From positions 11,036,001 through 11,100,000 of the forward strand of contig NC_053184.1 of NCBI RefSeq assembly GCF_905163445.1: a stretch of 64,000 nt of DNA, read 5' to 3'. The DNA is from Pararge aegeria. Its lineage: Eukaryota; Arthropoda; Insecta; Lepidoptera; Nymphalidae. Numbering within the stretch: position 1 is the first letter of the stretch; every line of letters begins with the position of its first letter. The notes below the pieces were generated by a model. That model was not told where the DNA came from. It was given only the letters and a program-made list of their open reading frames with translations, and made no database searches. This document shows positions 20,396 to 35,435 of the stretch, piece by piece. A program made the position numbers and the translations under genes.

Positions 20396-23300
20396 TCTGC
20401 AGGCTGGCTTGAAATCGTGCAGTCTTACTGAAAGCAGCCCTCTTTGGCTTGCCGATACAATAACCCCTGTTAGCTACAGCTTTTTTATTTTAGCAAGGTC
20501 CCCCCTTGAACAATCGCAGAAATGCCATTTTTATAAGTTTTTGCGAATCGTTATACCAGGAGTGCAGAAATAGGAAGAGATTGCTCTGATAGAAGAAAGC
20601 CTCATTCTTAAACTGATTTGGAATAATATGAACAATTCATCTTTTATGCTGCTGATTTGAAATTAAATACTCGCAGTAGAAGAGTAAAGGCATGCCTACA
20701 CAACTCTTTTGATAGGATACTTGGCAGAAAATTTGGGAGTTTGAGTTTCGAGCTTGTGTTTATAAAAATTTCTGCAGGCTGGCTTGAAATCGTGCAGTCT
20801 TACTGAAAGCAGCCCTCTTTGGCTTGCCGATACAATAAGCCCTGTTAGCTACAGCTTTTTTATTTTAGCAAAGGTCCCCTTGAACAATCGCAGAAATGCC
20901 ATATTTATAAGTTTTTGCGAATCTTTATACCAGGAGTGCAGAAATAGGAAGAGATTGCTCTGATAGAAGAAAGCCTCATTTTTAAACTGATTTGGAATAA
21001 TATGAACAATTCATCTTTTATGCTGCTGATTTGAAATTAAATACTCGCAGTAGAATAGTAGAAACATGCCTACTCAGCTCTTTTGATAGAATACTTGGCA
21101 GAAAATATAGGAGTTTGAGTTTCGAGCTTGTGTTTCTAAAAATGTCTGCAGGCTGACTTGAAATCGTGCAGTCTTACTGAAAGCAGCCCTCTTTGGCTTG
21201 CCGATGCAATAACCCCTGTTAGCTACAGCTTTTTTATTTTAGCAAGGGTCCCCCCTTGAACAATCGCGGAAATGCCATTTTTATAAGTTTTTGCGAATCT
21301 TTATACCAGGAGTGCAGAAATAGGAAGAGATTGCTCTGATAGAAAAAAGCCTCATTCTTAAACTGATTTGGAATAATATGATCAATTCATCTTTTATGCT
21401 GCTGATTTTGAAACTAAATACTCGCAGTAGAAGAGTAGAGACATGCCTACTCAGCTCTTTTGATAGGATACTTGGCAGAAAATTTGGAAGTTTGAGTTTA
21501 GAGCTTGTGTTTATAAAAATTTCTGCAGGCTGGCTTGAAATCGTGCAGTCTTACTGAAAGCAGCCCTCTTTGGCTTGCCGATGCAATAACCCCTGTTAGC
21601 TACAGCTTTTTTATTTTAGCAAGGGTCCCCCCTTGAACAATCGCGGAAATGCCATTTTTATAAGTTTTTGCGAATCTTTATACCAGGAGTGCAGAAATAG
21701 GAAGAGATTGCTCTGATAGAAGAAAGCCTCATTCTTAAACTGATTTGGAATAATATGAACAATTCATCTTTTATGCTGCTGATTTGAAATTAAATACTCG
21801 CAGTAGAATAGTAGAGACATGCCTACTCAGCTCTTTTGATAGAATACTTGGCAGAAAATATGGGAGTTTGAGTTTCGAGCTTGTGTTTCTAAAAATGTCT
21901 GCAGGCTGACTTGAAATCGTGCAGTCTTACTGAAAGCAGCCCTCTTTGGCTTGCCGATACAATAACCCCTGTTAGCTACAGCTTTTTTATTTTAGCAAGG
22001 GTCCCCCCTTGAACAATCGCAGAAATGCCATTTTTGTAAGTTTTTGCGAATCTTTATACCAGGAGTGCAGAAATAGGAAGAGATTGCTGTGATAGAAGAA
22101 AGCCTCATTCTTAAACTGATTAGGAATAATATGATCAATTCATCTTTTATGCTGCTGATTTTGAAACTAAACACTCGCAGTAGAAGAGTAGAGACATGCC
22201 TACTCAGCTCTTTTGATAGGATACTTGGCAGAAAGTTTGGGTGTTTGAGTTTTGAGCTTGTGTTTATAAAATTTCTGCAGGCTGACTTGAAATCGTGTAG
22301 TCTTACTGAAAGCAGCCCTCTTTGGCTTGCCGATACAATAACCCCTGTTAGCTACAGCTTTTTTATTTTAGCAAGGGTCCCCCCTTGAACAATCGCAGAA
22401 ATGCCATTTTTATAAGTTTTTGCGAATCTTTATACCAGGAGTGCAGAAATAGGAAGAGATTGCTCTGATAGAAGAAAGCCTCATTTTTAAACTGATTTGG
22501 AATAATATGAACAATTCATCTTTTATGCTGCTGATTTGAAATTAAATACTCGCAGTAGAATAGTAGAGACATGCCTACTCAGCTCTTTTGATAGAATACT
22601 TGGCAGAAAATATGGGAGTTTGAGTTTCGAGCTTGTGTTTCTAAAAATGTCTGCAGGCTGACTTGAAATCGTGCAGTCTTACTGAAAGCAGCCCTCTTTG
22701 GCTTGCCGATACAATAACCCCTGTTAGCTACAGCTTTTTTATTTTAGCAAGGGTCCCCCCTTGAACAATCGCAGAAATGCCATTTTTATAAGTTTTTGCG
22801 AATCTTTATACCAGGAGTGCAGAAATAGGAAGAGATTGCTCTGATAGAAGAAAGCCTCATTCTTAAACTGATTTGGAATAATATGAACAATTTATCTTTT
22901 ATGCTGCTGATTTGGAAACTAAATACTCGCAGTAGAAGAGTAGAGACATGCCTACTCAGCTCTTTTGATAGGATACTTGGCAGAAAATTTGGGAGTTTGA
23001 GTTTCGAGCTTGTGTTTCTAAAAATGTCTGCGGGCTCGCTTGAAATCGCGCATTCTTACTGTAAGCAGCCCTCTTTGGCTTGCCGATACAATAACCCCTG
23101 TTAGCTACAGCATTTTTATTTTAGCAAGGGTCCCCCCTTGAACAATCGCAGAAATGCCATTTTTATAAGTTTTTGCGAATCTTTATACCAGGAGTGCAGA
23201 AATAGGAAGAGATTGCTCTGATAGAAGAAAGCCTCATTTTTAAACTGATTTGGAATAATATGAACAATTCATCTTTTATGCTGCTGATTTGAAATTAAAT

Positions 23301-26034
23301 ACTCGCAGTAGAATAGTAGAGACATGCCTACTCAGCTCTTTTGATAGGATACTTGGCAGAAAGTTTGGGAGTTTGAGTTTTGAGCTTGTGTTTATAAAAT
23401 TTCTGCAGGCTGACTTGAAATCGTGCAGTCTTACTGAAAGCAGCCCTCTTTGGCTTGCCGATACAATAACCCCTGTTAGCTACAGCTTTTTTATTTTAGC
23501 AAGGGTCCCCCCTTGAACAATCGCAGAAATGCCATTTTTATAAGTTTTTGCGAATCTTTATACCAGGAGTGCAGAAATAGGAAGAGATTGCTCTGATAGA
23601 AGAAAGCCTCATTCTTAAACTGATTTGGAATAATATGAACAATTTATCTTTTATGCTGCTGATTTGGAAACTAAATACTCGCAGTAGAAGAGTAGAGACA
23701 TGCCTACTCAGCTCTTTTGATAGGATACTTGGCAGAAAATTTGGGAGTTTGAGTTTCGAGCTTGTGTTTCTAAAAATGTCTGCGGGCTCGCTTGAAATCG
23801 CGCATTCTTACTGTAAGCAGCCCTCTTTGGCTTGCCGATACAATAACCCCTGTTAGCTACAGCATTTTTATTTTAGCAAGGGTCCCCCCTTGAACAATCG
23901 CAGAAATGCCATTTTTATAAGTTTTTGCGAATCTTTATACCAGGAGTGCAGAAATAGGAAGAGATTGCTCTGATAGAAGAAAGCCTCATTTTTAAACTGA
24001 TTTGGAATAATATGAACAATTCATCTTTTATGCTGCTGATTTGAAATTAAATACTCGCAGTAGAATAGTAGAGACATGCCTACTCAGCTCTTTTGATAGG
24101 ATACTTGGCAGAAAATTTGGGAGTTTGAGTTTTGAGCTTGTGTTTATAAAATTTCTGCAGGCTGACTTGAAATCGTGCAGGCTTACTGAAAGCAGCCCTC
24201 TTTGGCTTGCCGATACAATAACCCCTGTTAGCTACAGCTTTTTTATTTTAGCAAGGGTCCCCCCTTGAACAATCGCAGAAATGCCATTTTTGTAAGTTTT
24301 TGCGAACCTTTATACCAGGAGTGCAGAAATAGGAAGAGATTGCTCTGATAGAAGAAAGCCTCATTTTTAAACTGATTTGGAATAATATGAACAATTCATC
24401 TTTTATGCTGCTGATTTGAAATTAAATACTCGCAGTAGAATAGTAGAGACATGCCTACTCAGCTCTTTTGATAGAATACTTGTCAGAAAATATGGGAGTT
24501 TGAGTTTCGAACTTGTGTTTCTAAAAATGTCTGCAGGCTGACTTGAAATCGTGCAGTCTTACTGAAAGCAGCCCTCTTTGGCTTGCCGATACAATAACCC
24601 CTGTTAGCTACAGCTTTTTTATTTTAGCAAGGGTCCCCCTTGAACAATCGCAGAAATGCCATTTTCATAAGTTTTTGCGAATCTTTATACCAGGAGTGCA
24701 GAAATAGGAAGAGATTGCTCTGATAGAAGAAAGCCTCATTCTTAAACTGATTTGGAATAATATGATCAATTCATCTTTTATGCTGCTGATTTTGAAACTA
24801 AATACTCGCAGTAGAAGAGTAGAGACATGCCTACTCAGCTCTTTTGATAGGATACTTGGCAGAAAATTTGGAAGTTTGAGTTTAGAGCTTGTGTTTATAA
24901 AAATTTCTGCAGGCTGGCTTGAAATCGTGCAGTCTTACTGAAAGCAGCCCTCTTTGGCTTGCCGATACAATAACCCCTGTTAGCTACAGCTTTTTTATTT
25001 TAGCAAAGGTCCCCCTTTGAACAATCGCAGAAATGCCATATTTATAAGTTTTTGCGAATCTTTATACCAGGAGTGCAGAAATAGGAAGAGATTGCTCTGA
25101 TAGAAGAAAGCCTCATTCTTAAACTGATTTGAAATAATATGAACAATTCATCTTTTATGCTGCTGATTTTGAAACTAAATACTCGCAGTAGAAGAGTAGA
25201 GACATGCCTACTCAGCTCTTTTGATAGGATACTTGGCAGAAAATTTGGAAGTTTGAGTTTAGAGCTTGTGTTTATAAAAATTTCTGCAGGCTGGCTTGAA
25301 ATCGTGCAGTCTTACTGAAAGCAGCCCTCTTTGGCTTGCCGATACAATAACCTCTGTTAGCTACAGCTTTTTTATTTTAGCAAGGGTCCCCCCTTGAACA
25401 ATCGCAGAAATGCCATTTTTATAAGTTTTTGCGAATCTTTATACCAGGAGTGCAGAAATAGGAAGAGATTGCTCTGATAGAAGAAAGCCTCATTTTTAAA
25501 CTGATTTGGAATAATATGAACAATTCATCTTTTATGCTGCTGATTTGAAATTAAATACTCGCAGTAGAATAGTAGAGACATGCCTACTCAGCTCTTTTGA
25601 TAGAATACTTGGCAGCAAATATGGGAGTTTGAGTTTCGAGCTTGTGTTTCTAAAAATGTCTGCAGGCTGACTTGAAATCGTGCAGTCTTACTGAAAGCAG
25701 CCCTCTTTGGCTTGCCGATACAATAACCCCTGTTAGCTACAGCTTTTTTATTTTAGCAAGGGTCCCCCCTTGAACAATCGCAGAAATGCCATTTTTATAA
25801 GTTTTTGCGAATCTTTATACCAGGAGTGCAGAAATAGGAAGAGATTGCTCTGATAGAAGAAAGCCTCATTCTTAAACTGATTTGGAATAATATGAACAAT
25901 TCATCTTTTATGCTGCTGATTTGAAATTAAATACTCGCAGTAGAATAGTAGAGACATGCCTACTCAGCTCTTTTGATAGAATACTTGGCAGAAAATATGG
26001 GAGTTTGAGTTTCGAGCTTGTGTTTCTAAAAATG
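20396..26034 (+). repeat. Satellite block 1: edge and irregular monomers 1-15
   Basis: Monomer starts: 20396, 20771, 21145, 21522, 21898, 22274, 22650, 23027, 23402, 23779, 24154, 24530, 24906, 25283, 25659. The first two are the most divergent: the first has GTAAAGGCATGCCTACACAA where others have GTAGAGACATGCCTACTCAG. Monomers 7-10 form a 752-bp dimer repeated twice, alternating 377 and 375 bp. The diagnostic monomer with the reverse 60-codon frame is number 5, eleven monomers before its next occurrence. Confidence 0.85.
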
Positions 26035-29000
26035 TCTGCAGGCTGACTTGAAATCGTGCAGTCTTACTGAAAGCAGCCCTCTTTGGCTTGCCGATACAAT
26101 AACCCCTGTTAGCTACAGCTTTTTTATTTTAGCAAGGGTCCCCCCTTGAACAATCGCAGAAATGCCATTTTTGTAAGTTTTTGCGAACCTTTATACCAGG
26201 AGTGCAGAAATAGGAAGAGATTGCTCTGATAGAAGAAAGCCTCATTCTTAAACTGATTTGGAATAATATGATCAATTCATCTTTTATGCTGCTGATTTTG
26301 AAACTAAACACTCGCAGTAGAAGAGTAGAGACATGCCTACTCAGCTCTTTTGATAGGATACTTGGCAGAAAGTTTGGGAGTTTGAGTTTTGAGCTTGTGT
26401 TTATAAAATTTCTGCAGGCTGACTTGAAATCGTGCAGTCTTACTGAAAGCAGCCCTCTTTGGCTTGCCGATACAATAACCCCTGTTAGCTACAGCATTTT
26501 TATTTTAGCAAGGGTCCCCCCTTGAACAATCGCAGAAATGCCATTTTTATAAGTTTTTGCGAATCTTTATACCAGGAGTGCAGAAATAGGAAGAGATTGC
26601 TCTGATAGAAGAAAGCCTCATTTTTAAACTGATTTGGAATAATATGAACAATTCATCTTTTATGCTGCTGATTTGAAATTAAATACTCGCAGTAGAATAG
26701 TAGAGACATGCCTACTCAGCTCTTTTGATAGGATACTTGGCAGAAAGTTTGGGAGTTTGAGTTTTGAGCTTGTGTTTATAAAATTTCTGCAGGCTGACTT
26801 GAAATCGTGCAGTCTTACTGAAAGCAGCCCTCTTTGGCTTGCCGATACAATAACCCCTGTTAGCTACAGCTTTTTTATTTTAGCAAGGGTCCCCCCTTGA
26901 ACAATCGCAGAAATGCCATTTTTATAAGTTTTTGCGAATCTTTATACCAGGAGTGCAGAAATAGGAAGAGATTGCTCTGATAGACGAAAGCCTCATTCTT
27001 AAACTGATTTGGAATAATATGAACAATTTATCTTTTATGCTGCTGATTTGGAAACTAAATACTCGCAGTAGAAGAGTAGAGACATGCCTACTCAGCTCTT
27101 TTGATAGGATACTTGGCAGAAAATTTGGGAGTTTGAGTTTCGAGCTTGTGTTTCTAAAAATGTCTGCGGGCTCGCTTGAAATCGCGCATTCTTACTGTAA
27201 GCAGCCCTCTTTGGCTTGCCGATACAATAACCCCTGTTAGCTACAGCATTTTTATTTTAGCAAGGGTCCCCCCTTGAACAATCGCAGAAATGCCATTTTT
27301 ATAAGTTTTTGCGAATCTTTATACCAGGAGTGCAGAAATAGGAAGAGATTGCTCTGATAGAAGAAAGCCTCATTTTTAAACTGATTTGGAATAATATGAA
27401 CAATTCATCTTTTATGCTGCTGATTTGGAAACTAAATACTCGCAGTAGAAGAGTAGAGACATGCCTACTCAGCTCTTTTGATAGGATACTTGGCAGAAAA
27501 TTTGGGAGTTTGAGTTTCGAGCTTGTGTTTCTAAAAATGTCTGCGGGCTCGCTTGAAATCGCGCATTCTTACTGTAAGCAGCCCTCTTTGGCTTGCCGAT
27601 ACAATAACCCCTGTTAGCTACAGCATTTTTATTTTAGCAAGGGTCCCCCCTTGAACAATCGCAGAAATGCCATTTTTATAAGTTTTTGCGAATCTTTATA
27701 CCAGGAGTGCAGAAATAGGAAGAGATTGCTCTGATAGAAGAAAGCCTCATTTTTAAACTGATTTGGAATAATATGAACAATTCATCTTTTATGCTGCTGA
27801 TTTGAAATTAAATACTCGCAGTAGAATAGTAGAGACATGCCTACTCAGCTCTTTTGATAGGATACTTGGCAGAAAGTTTGGGAGTTTGAGTTTTGAGCTT
27901 GTGTTTATAAAATTTCTGCAGGCTGACTTGAAATCGTGCAGTCTTACTGAAAGCAGCCCTCTTTGGCTTGCCGATACAATAACCCCTGTTAGCTACAGCT
28001 TTTTTATTTTAGCAAGGGTCCCCCCTTGAACAATCGCAGAAATGCCATTTTTATAAGTTTTTGCGAATCTTTATACCAGGAGTGCAGAAATAGGAAGAGA
28101 TTGCTCTGATAGAAGAAAGCCTCATTCTTAAACTGATTTGGAATAATATGAACAATTTATCTTTTATGCTGCTGATTTGGAAACTAAATACTCGCAGTAG
28201 AAGAGTAGAGACATGCCTACTCAGCTCTTTTGATAGGATACTTGGCAGAAAATTTGGGAGTTTGAGTTTCGAGCTTGTGTTTCTAAAAATGTCTGCGGGC
28301 TCGCTTGAAATCGCGCATTCTTACTGTAAGCAGCCCTCTTTGGCTTGCCGATACAATAACCCCTGTTAGCTACAGCATTTTTATTTTAGCAAGGGTCCCC
28401 CCTTGAACAATCGCAGAAATGCCATTTTTATAAGTTTTTGCGAATCTTTATACCAGGAGTGCAGAAATAGGAAGAGATTGCTCTGATAGAAGAAAGCCTC
28501 ATTTTTAAACTGATTTGGAATAATATGAACAATTCATCTTTTATGCTGCTGATTTAAAATTAAATACTCGCAGTAGAATAGTAGAGACATGCCTACTCAG
28601 CTCTTTTGATAGGATACTTGGCAGAAAATTTGGGAGTTTGAGTTTTGAGCTTGTGTTTATAAAATTTCTGCAGGCTGACTTGAAATCGTGCAGGCTTACT
28701 GAAAGCAGCCCTCTTTGGCTTGCCGATACAATAACCCCTGTTAGCTACAGCTTTTTTATTTTAGCAAGGGTCCCCCCTTGAACAATCGCAGAAATGCCAT
28801 TTTTGTAAGTTTTTGCGAACCTTTATACCAGGAGTGCAGAAATAGGAAGAGATTGCTCTGATAGAAGAAAGCCTCATTTTTAAACTGATTTGGAATAATA
28901 TGAACAATTCATCTTTTATGCTGCTGATTTGAAATTAAATACTCGCAGTAGAATAGTAGAGACATGCCTACTCAGCTCTTTTGATAGAATACTTGTCAGA

Positions 29001-30546
29001 AAATATGGGAGTTTGAGTTTCGAACTTGTGTTTCTAAAAATGTCTGCAGGCTGACTTGAAATCGTGCAGTCTTACTGAAAGCAGCCCTCTTTGGCTTGCC
29101 GATACAATAACCCCTGTTAGCTACAGCTTTTTTATTTTAGCAAGGGTCCCCCCTTGAACAATCGCAGAAATGCCATTTTTATAAGTTTTTGCGAATCTTT
29201 ATACCAGGAGTGCAGAAATAGGAAGAGATTGCTCTGATAGAAGAAAGCCTCATTTTTAAACTGATTTGGAATAATATGATCAATTCATCTTTTATGCTGC
29301 TGATTTGAAATTAAATACTCGCAGTAGAAGAGTAGAGACATGCCTATTTAGCTCTTTTGATAAGATACTTGGCAGAAAATTTGGGAGTTTGAGTTTCGAG
29401 CTTGTGTTTCTATAAATGTCTGCAGGCTCGCTTGAAATCGCGCAGTCTTACTGTAAGCAGCCCTCTTTGGCTTGCCGATACAATAACCCCTGTTAGCTAC
29501 AGCTTTTTTATTTTAGCAAGGGTCCCCCCTTGAACAATCGCAGAAATGCCATTTTTGTAAGTTTTTGCGAACCTTAATACCAGGAGTGCAGAAATAGGAA
29601 GAGATTGCTCTGATAGAAGAAAGCCTCATTCTTAAACTGATTTGGAATAATATGATCAATTTATCTTTTATGCTGCTGATTTTGAAACTAAATACTCGCA
29701 GTAGAAGAGTAGAGACATGCCTACTCAGCTCTTTTGATAGGATACTTGGCAGAAAATTTGGGAGTTTGAGTTTCGAGCTTGTGTTTCTAAAAATGTCTGC
29801 GGGCTCGCTTGAAATCGCGCATTCTTACTGTAAGCAGCCCTCTTTGGCTTGCCGATACAATAACCCCTGTTAGCTACAGCATTTTTATTTTAGCAAGGGT
29901 CCCCCCTTGAACAATCGCAGAAATGCCATTTTTATAAGTTTTTGCGAATCTTTATACCAGGAGTGCAGAAATAGGAAGAGATTGCTCTGATAGAAGAAAG
30001 CCTCATTTTTAAACTGATTTGGAATAATATGAACAATTCATCTTTAATGCTGCTGATTTGAAATTAAATACTCGCAGTTGAATAGTAGAGACATGCCTAC
30101 TCAGCTCTTTTGATAGGATACTTGGCAGAAAATTTGGGAGTTTGAGTTTTGAGCTTGTGTTTATAAAATTTCTGCAGGCTGACTTGAAATCGTGTAGTCT
30201 TACTGAAAGCAGCCCTCTTTGGCTTGCCGATACAATAACCCCTGTTAGCTACAGCTTTTTTATTTTAGCAAGGGTCCCCCCTTGAACAATCGCAGAAATG
30301 CCATTTTTATAAGTTTTTGCGAATCTTTATACCAGGAGTGCAGAAATAGGAAGAGATTGCTCTGATAGAAGAAAGCCTCATTCTTAAACTGATTTGGAAT
30401 AATATGAACAATTCATCTTTTATGCTGCTGATTTGAAATTAAATACTCGCAGTAGAATAGTAGAGACATGCCTACTCAGCTCTTTTGATAGAATACTTGG
30501 CAGAAAATATGGGAGTTTGAGTTTCGAGCTTGTGTTTCTAAAAATG
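26035..30546 (+). repeat. Satellite higher-order repeat a: monomers 16-27 (12-mer, 4,512 bp)
   Basis: Starts: 26035, 26411, 26786, 27163, 27540, 27915, 28292, 28667, 29043, 29419, 29796, 30171. The length barcode 376-375-377-377-375-377-375-376-376-377-375-376 recurs in the next blocks, together with private markers: TTTGTAAG..GAACCTTTATA monomers, an ACTTGTCAGAAAATATGGG monomer, and one with CCTATTTAGC and GATAAGATAC. Confidence 0.85.
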
Positions 30547-33500
30547 TCTGCAGGCTGACTTGAAATCGTGCAGTCTTACTGAAAGCAGCCCTCTTTGGCT
30601 TGCCGATACAATAACCCCTGTTAGCTACAGCTTTTTTATTTTAGCAAGGGTCCCCCCTTGAACAATCGCAGAAATGCCATTTTTGTAAGTTTTTGCGAAC
30701 CTTTATACCAGGAGTGCAGAAATAGGAAGAGATTGCTCTGATAGAAGAAAGCCTCATTCTTAAACTGATTTGGAATAATATGATCAATTCATCTTTTATG
30801 CTGCTGATTTTGAAACTAAACACTCGCAGTAGAAGAGTAGAGACATGCCTACTCAGCTCTTTTGATAGGATACTTGGCAGAAAGTTTGGGAGTTTGAGTT
30901 TTGAGCTTGTGTTTATAAAATTTCTGCAGGCTGACTTGAAATCGTGTAGTCTTACTGAAAGCAGCCCTCTTTGGCTTGCCGATACAATAACCCCTGTTAG
31001 CTACAGCATTTTTATTTTAGCAAGGGTCCCCCCTTGAACAATCGCAGAAATGCCATTTTTATAAGTTTTTGCGAATCTTTATACCAGGAGTGCAGAAATA
31101 GGAAGAGATTGCTCTGATAGAAGAAAGCCTCATTTTTAAACTGATTTGGAATAATATGAACAATTCATCTTTTATGCTGCTGATTTGAAATTAAATACTC
31201 GCAGTAGAATAGTAGAGACATGCCTACTCAGCTCTTTTGATAGGATACTTGGCAGAAAGTTTGGGAGTTTGAGTTTTGAGCTTGTGTTTATAAAATTTCT
31301 GCAGGCTGACTTGAAATCGTGCAGTCTTACTGAAAGCAGCCCTCTTTGGCTTGCCGATACAATAACCCCTGTTAGCTACAGCTTTTTTATTTTAGCAAGG
31401 GTCCCCCCTTGAACAATCGCAGAAATGCCATTTTTATAAGTTTTTGCGAATCTTTATACCAGGAGTGCAGAAATAGGAAGAGATTGCTCTGATAGAAGAA
31501 AGCCTCATTCTTAAACTGATTTGGAATAATATGAACAATTTATCTTTTATGCTGCTGATTTGGAAACTAAATACTCGCAGTAGAAGAGTAGAGACATGCC
31601 TACTCAGCTCTTTTGATAGGATACTTGGCAGAAAATTTGGGAGTTTGAGTTTCGAGCTTGTGTTTCTAAAAATGTCTGCGGGCTCGCTTGAAATCGCGCA
31701 TTCTTACTGTAAGCAGCCCTCTTTGGCTTGCCGATACAATAACCCCTGTTAGCTACAGCATTTTTATTTTAGCAAGGGTCCCCCCTTGAACAATCGCAGA
31801 AATGCCATTTTTATAAGTTTTTGCGAATCTTTATACCAGGAGTGCAGAAATAGGAAGAGATTGCTCTGATAGAAGAAAGCCTCATTTTTAAACTGATTTG
31901 GAATAATATGAACAATTCATCTTTTATGCTGCTGATTTGGAAACTAAATACTCGCAGTAGAAGAGTAGAGACATGCCTACTCAGCTCTTTTGATAGGATA
32001 CTTGGCAGAAAATTTGGGAGTTTGAGTTTCGAGCTTGTGTTTCTAAAAATGTCTGCGGGCTCGCTTGAAATCGCGCATTCTTACTGTAAGCAGCCCTCTT
32101 TGGCTTGCCGATACAATAACCCCTGTTAGCTACAGCATTTTTATTTTAGCAAGGGTCCCCCCTTGAACAATCGCAGAAATGCCATTTTTATAAGTTTTTG
32201 CGAATCTTTATACCAGGAGTGCAGAAATAGGAAGAGATTGCTCTGATAGAAGAAAGCCTCATTTTTAAACTGATTTGGAATAATATGAACAATTCATCTT
32301 TTATGCTGCTGATTTGGAAACTAAATACTCGCAGTAGAAGAGTAGAGACATGCCTACTCAGCTCTTTTGATAGGATACTTGGCAGAAAATTTGGGAGTTT
32401 GAGTTTCGAGCTTGTGTTTCTAAAAATGTCTGCGGGCTCGCTTGAAATCGCGCATTCTTACTGTAAGCAGCCCTCTTTGGCTTGCCGATACAATAACCCC
32501 TGTTAGCTACAGCATTTTTATTTTAGCAAGGGTCCCCCCTTGAACAATCGCAGAAATGCCATTTTTATAAGTTTTTGCGAATCTTTATACCAGGAGTGCA
32601 GAAATAGGAAGAGATTGCTCTGATAGAAGAAAGCCTCATTTTTAAACTGATTTGGAATAATATGAACAATTCATCTTTTATGCTGCTGATTTGAAATTAA
32701 ATACTCGCAGTAGAATAGTAGAGACATGCCTACTCAGCTCTTTTGATAGGATACTTGGCAGAAAGTTTGGGAGTTTGAGTTTTGAGCTTGTGTTTATAAA
32801 ATTTCTGCAGGCTGACTTGAAATCGTGTAGTCTTACTGAAAGCAGCCCTCTTTGGCTTGCCGATACAATAACCCCTGTTAGCTACAGCTTTTTTATTTTA
32901 GCAAGGGTCCCCCCTTGAACAATCGCAGAAATGCCATTTTTATAAGTTTTTGCGAATCTTTATACCAGGAGTGCAGAAATAGGAAGAGATTGCTCTGATA
33001 GAAGAAAGCCTCATTCTTAAACTGATTTGGAATAATATGAACAATTTATCTTTTATGCTGCTGATTTGGAAACTAAATACTCGCAGTAGAAGAGTAGAGA
33101 CATGCCTACTCAGCTCTTTTGATAGGATACTTGGCAGAAAATTTGGGAGTTTGAGTTTCGAGCTTGTGTTTCTAAAAATGTCTGCGGGCTCGCTTGAAAT
33201 CGCGCATTCTTACTGTAAGCAGCCCTCTTTGGCTTGCCGATACAATAACCCCTGTTAGCTACAGCATTTTTATTTTAGCAAGGGTCCCCCCTTGAACAAT
33301 CGCAGAAATGCCATTTTTATAAGTTTTTGCGAATCTTTATACCAGGAGTGCAGAAATAGGAAGAGATTGCTCTGATAGAAGAAAGCCTCATTTTTAAACT
33401 GATTTGGAATAATATGAACAATTCATCTTTTATGCTGCTGATTTGAAATTAAATACTCGCAGTAGAATAGTAGAGACATGCCTACTCAGCTCTTTTGATA

Positions 33501-35435
33501 GGATACTTGGCAGAAAATTTGGGAGTTTGAGTTTTGAGCTTGTGTTTATAAAATTTCTGCAGGCTGACTTGAAATCGTGCAGGCTTACTGAAAGCAGCCC
33601 TCTTTGGCTTGCCGATACAATAACCCCTGTTAGCTACAGCTTTTTTATTTTAGCAAGGGTCCCCCCTTGAACAATCGCAGAAATGCCATTTTTGTAAGTT
33701 TTTGCGAACCTTTATACCAGGAGTGCAGAAATAGGAAGAGATTGCTCTGATAGAAGAAAGCCTCATTTTTAAACTGATTTGGAATAATATGAACAATTCA
33801 TCTTTTATGCTGCTGATTTGAAATTAAATACTCGCAGTAGAATAGTAGAGACATGCCTACTCAGCTCTTTTGATAGAATACTTGTCAGAAAATATGGGAG
33901 TTTGAGTTTCGAACTTGTGTTTCTAAAAATGTCTGCAGGCTGACTTGAAATCGTGCAGTCTTACTGAAAGCAGCCCTCTTTGGCTTGCCGATACAATAAC
34001 CCCTGTTAGCTACAGCTTTTTTATTTTAGCAAGGGTCCCCCCTTGAACAATCGCAGAAATGCCATTTTTATAAGTTTTTGCGAATCTTTATACCAGGAGT
34101 GCAGAAATAGGAAGAGATTGCTCTGATAGAAGAAAGCCTCATTCTTAAACTGATTTGGAATAATATGATCAATTCATCTTTTATGCTGCTGATTTGAAAT
34201 TAAATACTCGCAGTAGAAGAGTAGAGACATGCCTATTTAGCTCTTTTGATAAGATACTTGGCAGAAAATTTGGGAGTTTGAGTTTCGAGCTTGTGTTTCT
34301 ATAAATGTCTGCAGGCTCGCTTGAAATCGCGCAGTCTTACTGTAAGCAGCCCTCTTTGGCTTGCCGATACAATAACCCCTGTTAGCTACAGCTTTTTTAT
34401 TTTAGCAAGGGTCCCCCCTTGAACAATCGCAGAAATGCCATTTTTGTAAGTTTTTGCGAACCTTAATACCAGGAGTGCAGAAATAGGAAGAGATTGCTCT
34501 GATAGAAGAAAGCCTCATTCTTAAACTGATTTGGAATAATATGATCAATTTATCTTTTATGCTGCTGATTTTGAAACTAAATACTCGCAGTAGAAGAGTA
34601 GAGACATGCCTACTCAGCTCTTTTGATAGGATACTTGGCAGAAAATTTGGGAGTTTGAGTTTCGAGCTTGTGTTTCTAAAAATGTCTGCGGGCTCGCTTG
34701 AAATCGCGCATTCTTACTGTAAGCAGCCCTCTTTGGCTTGCCGATACAATAACCCCTGTTAGCTACAGCTTTTTTATTTTAGCAAGGGTCCCCCCTTGAA
34801 CAATCGCAGAAATGCCATTTTTATAAGTTTTTGCGAATCTTTATACCAGGAGTGCAGAAATAGGAAGAGATTGCTCTGATAGAAGAAAGCCTCATTTTTA
34901 AACTGATTTGGAATAATATGAACAATTCATCTTTAATGCTGCTGATTTGAAATTAAATACTCGCAGTTGAATAGTAGAGACATGCCTACTCAGCTCTTTT
35001 GATAGGATACTTGGCAGAAAATTTGGGAGTTTGAGTTTTGAGCTTGTGTTTATAAAATTTCTGCAGGCTGACTTGAAATCGTGTAGTCTTACTGAAAGCA
35101 GCCCTCTTTGGCTTGCCGATACAATAACCCCTGTTAGCTACAGCTTTTTTATTTTAGCAAGGGTCCCCCCTTGAACAATCGCAGAAATGCCATTTTTATA
35201 AGTTTTTGCGAATCTTTATACCAGGAGTGCAGAAATAGGAAGAGATTGCTCTGATAGAAGAAAGCCTCATTCTTAAACTGATTTGGAATAATATGAACAA
35301 TTCATCTTTTATGCTGCTGATTTGAAATTAAATACTCGCAGTAGAATAGTAGAGACATGCCTACTCAGCTCTTTTGATAGAATACTTGGCAGAAAATATG
35401 GGAGTTTGAGTTTCGAGCTTGTGTTTCTAAAAATG
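30547..35435 (+). repeat. Satellite higher-order repeat b: monomers 28-40 (13-mer, 4,889 bp)
   Basis: Starts: 30547, 30923, 31298, 31675, 32052, 32429, 32804, 33181, 33556, 33932, 34308, 34685, 35060. The order is as in block a, except for one additional 377-bp monomer: three consecutive GCGGGCTC-type starts (31675, 32052, 32429) instead of two. This is a clean one-monomer gain, as expected from unequal exchange. Confidence 0.85.
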
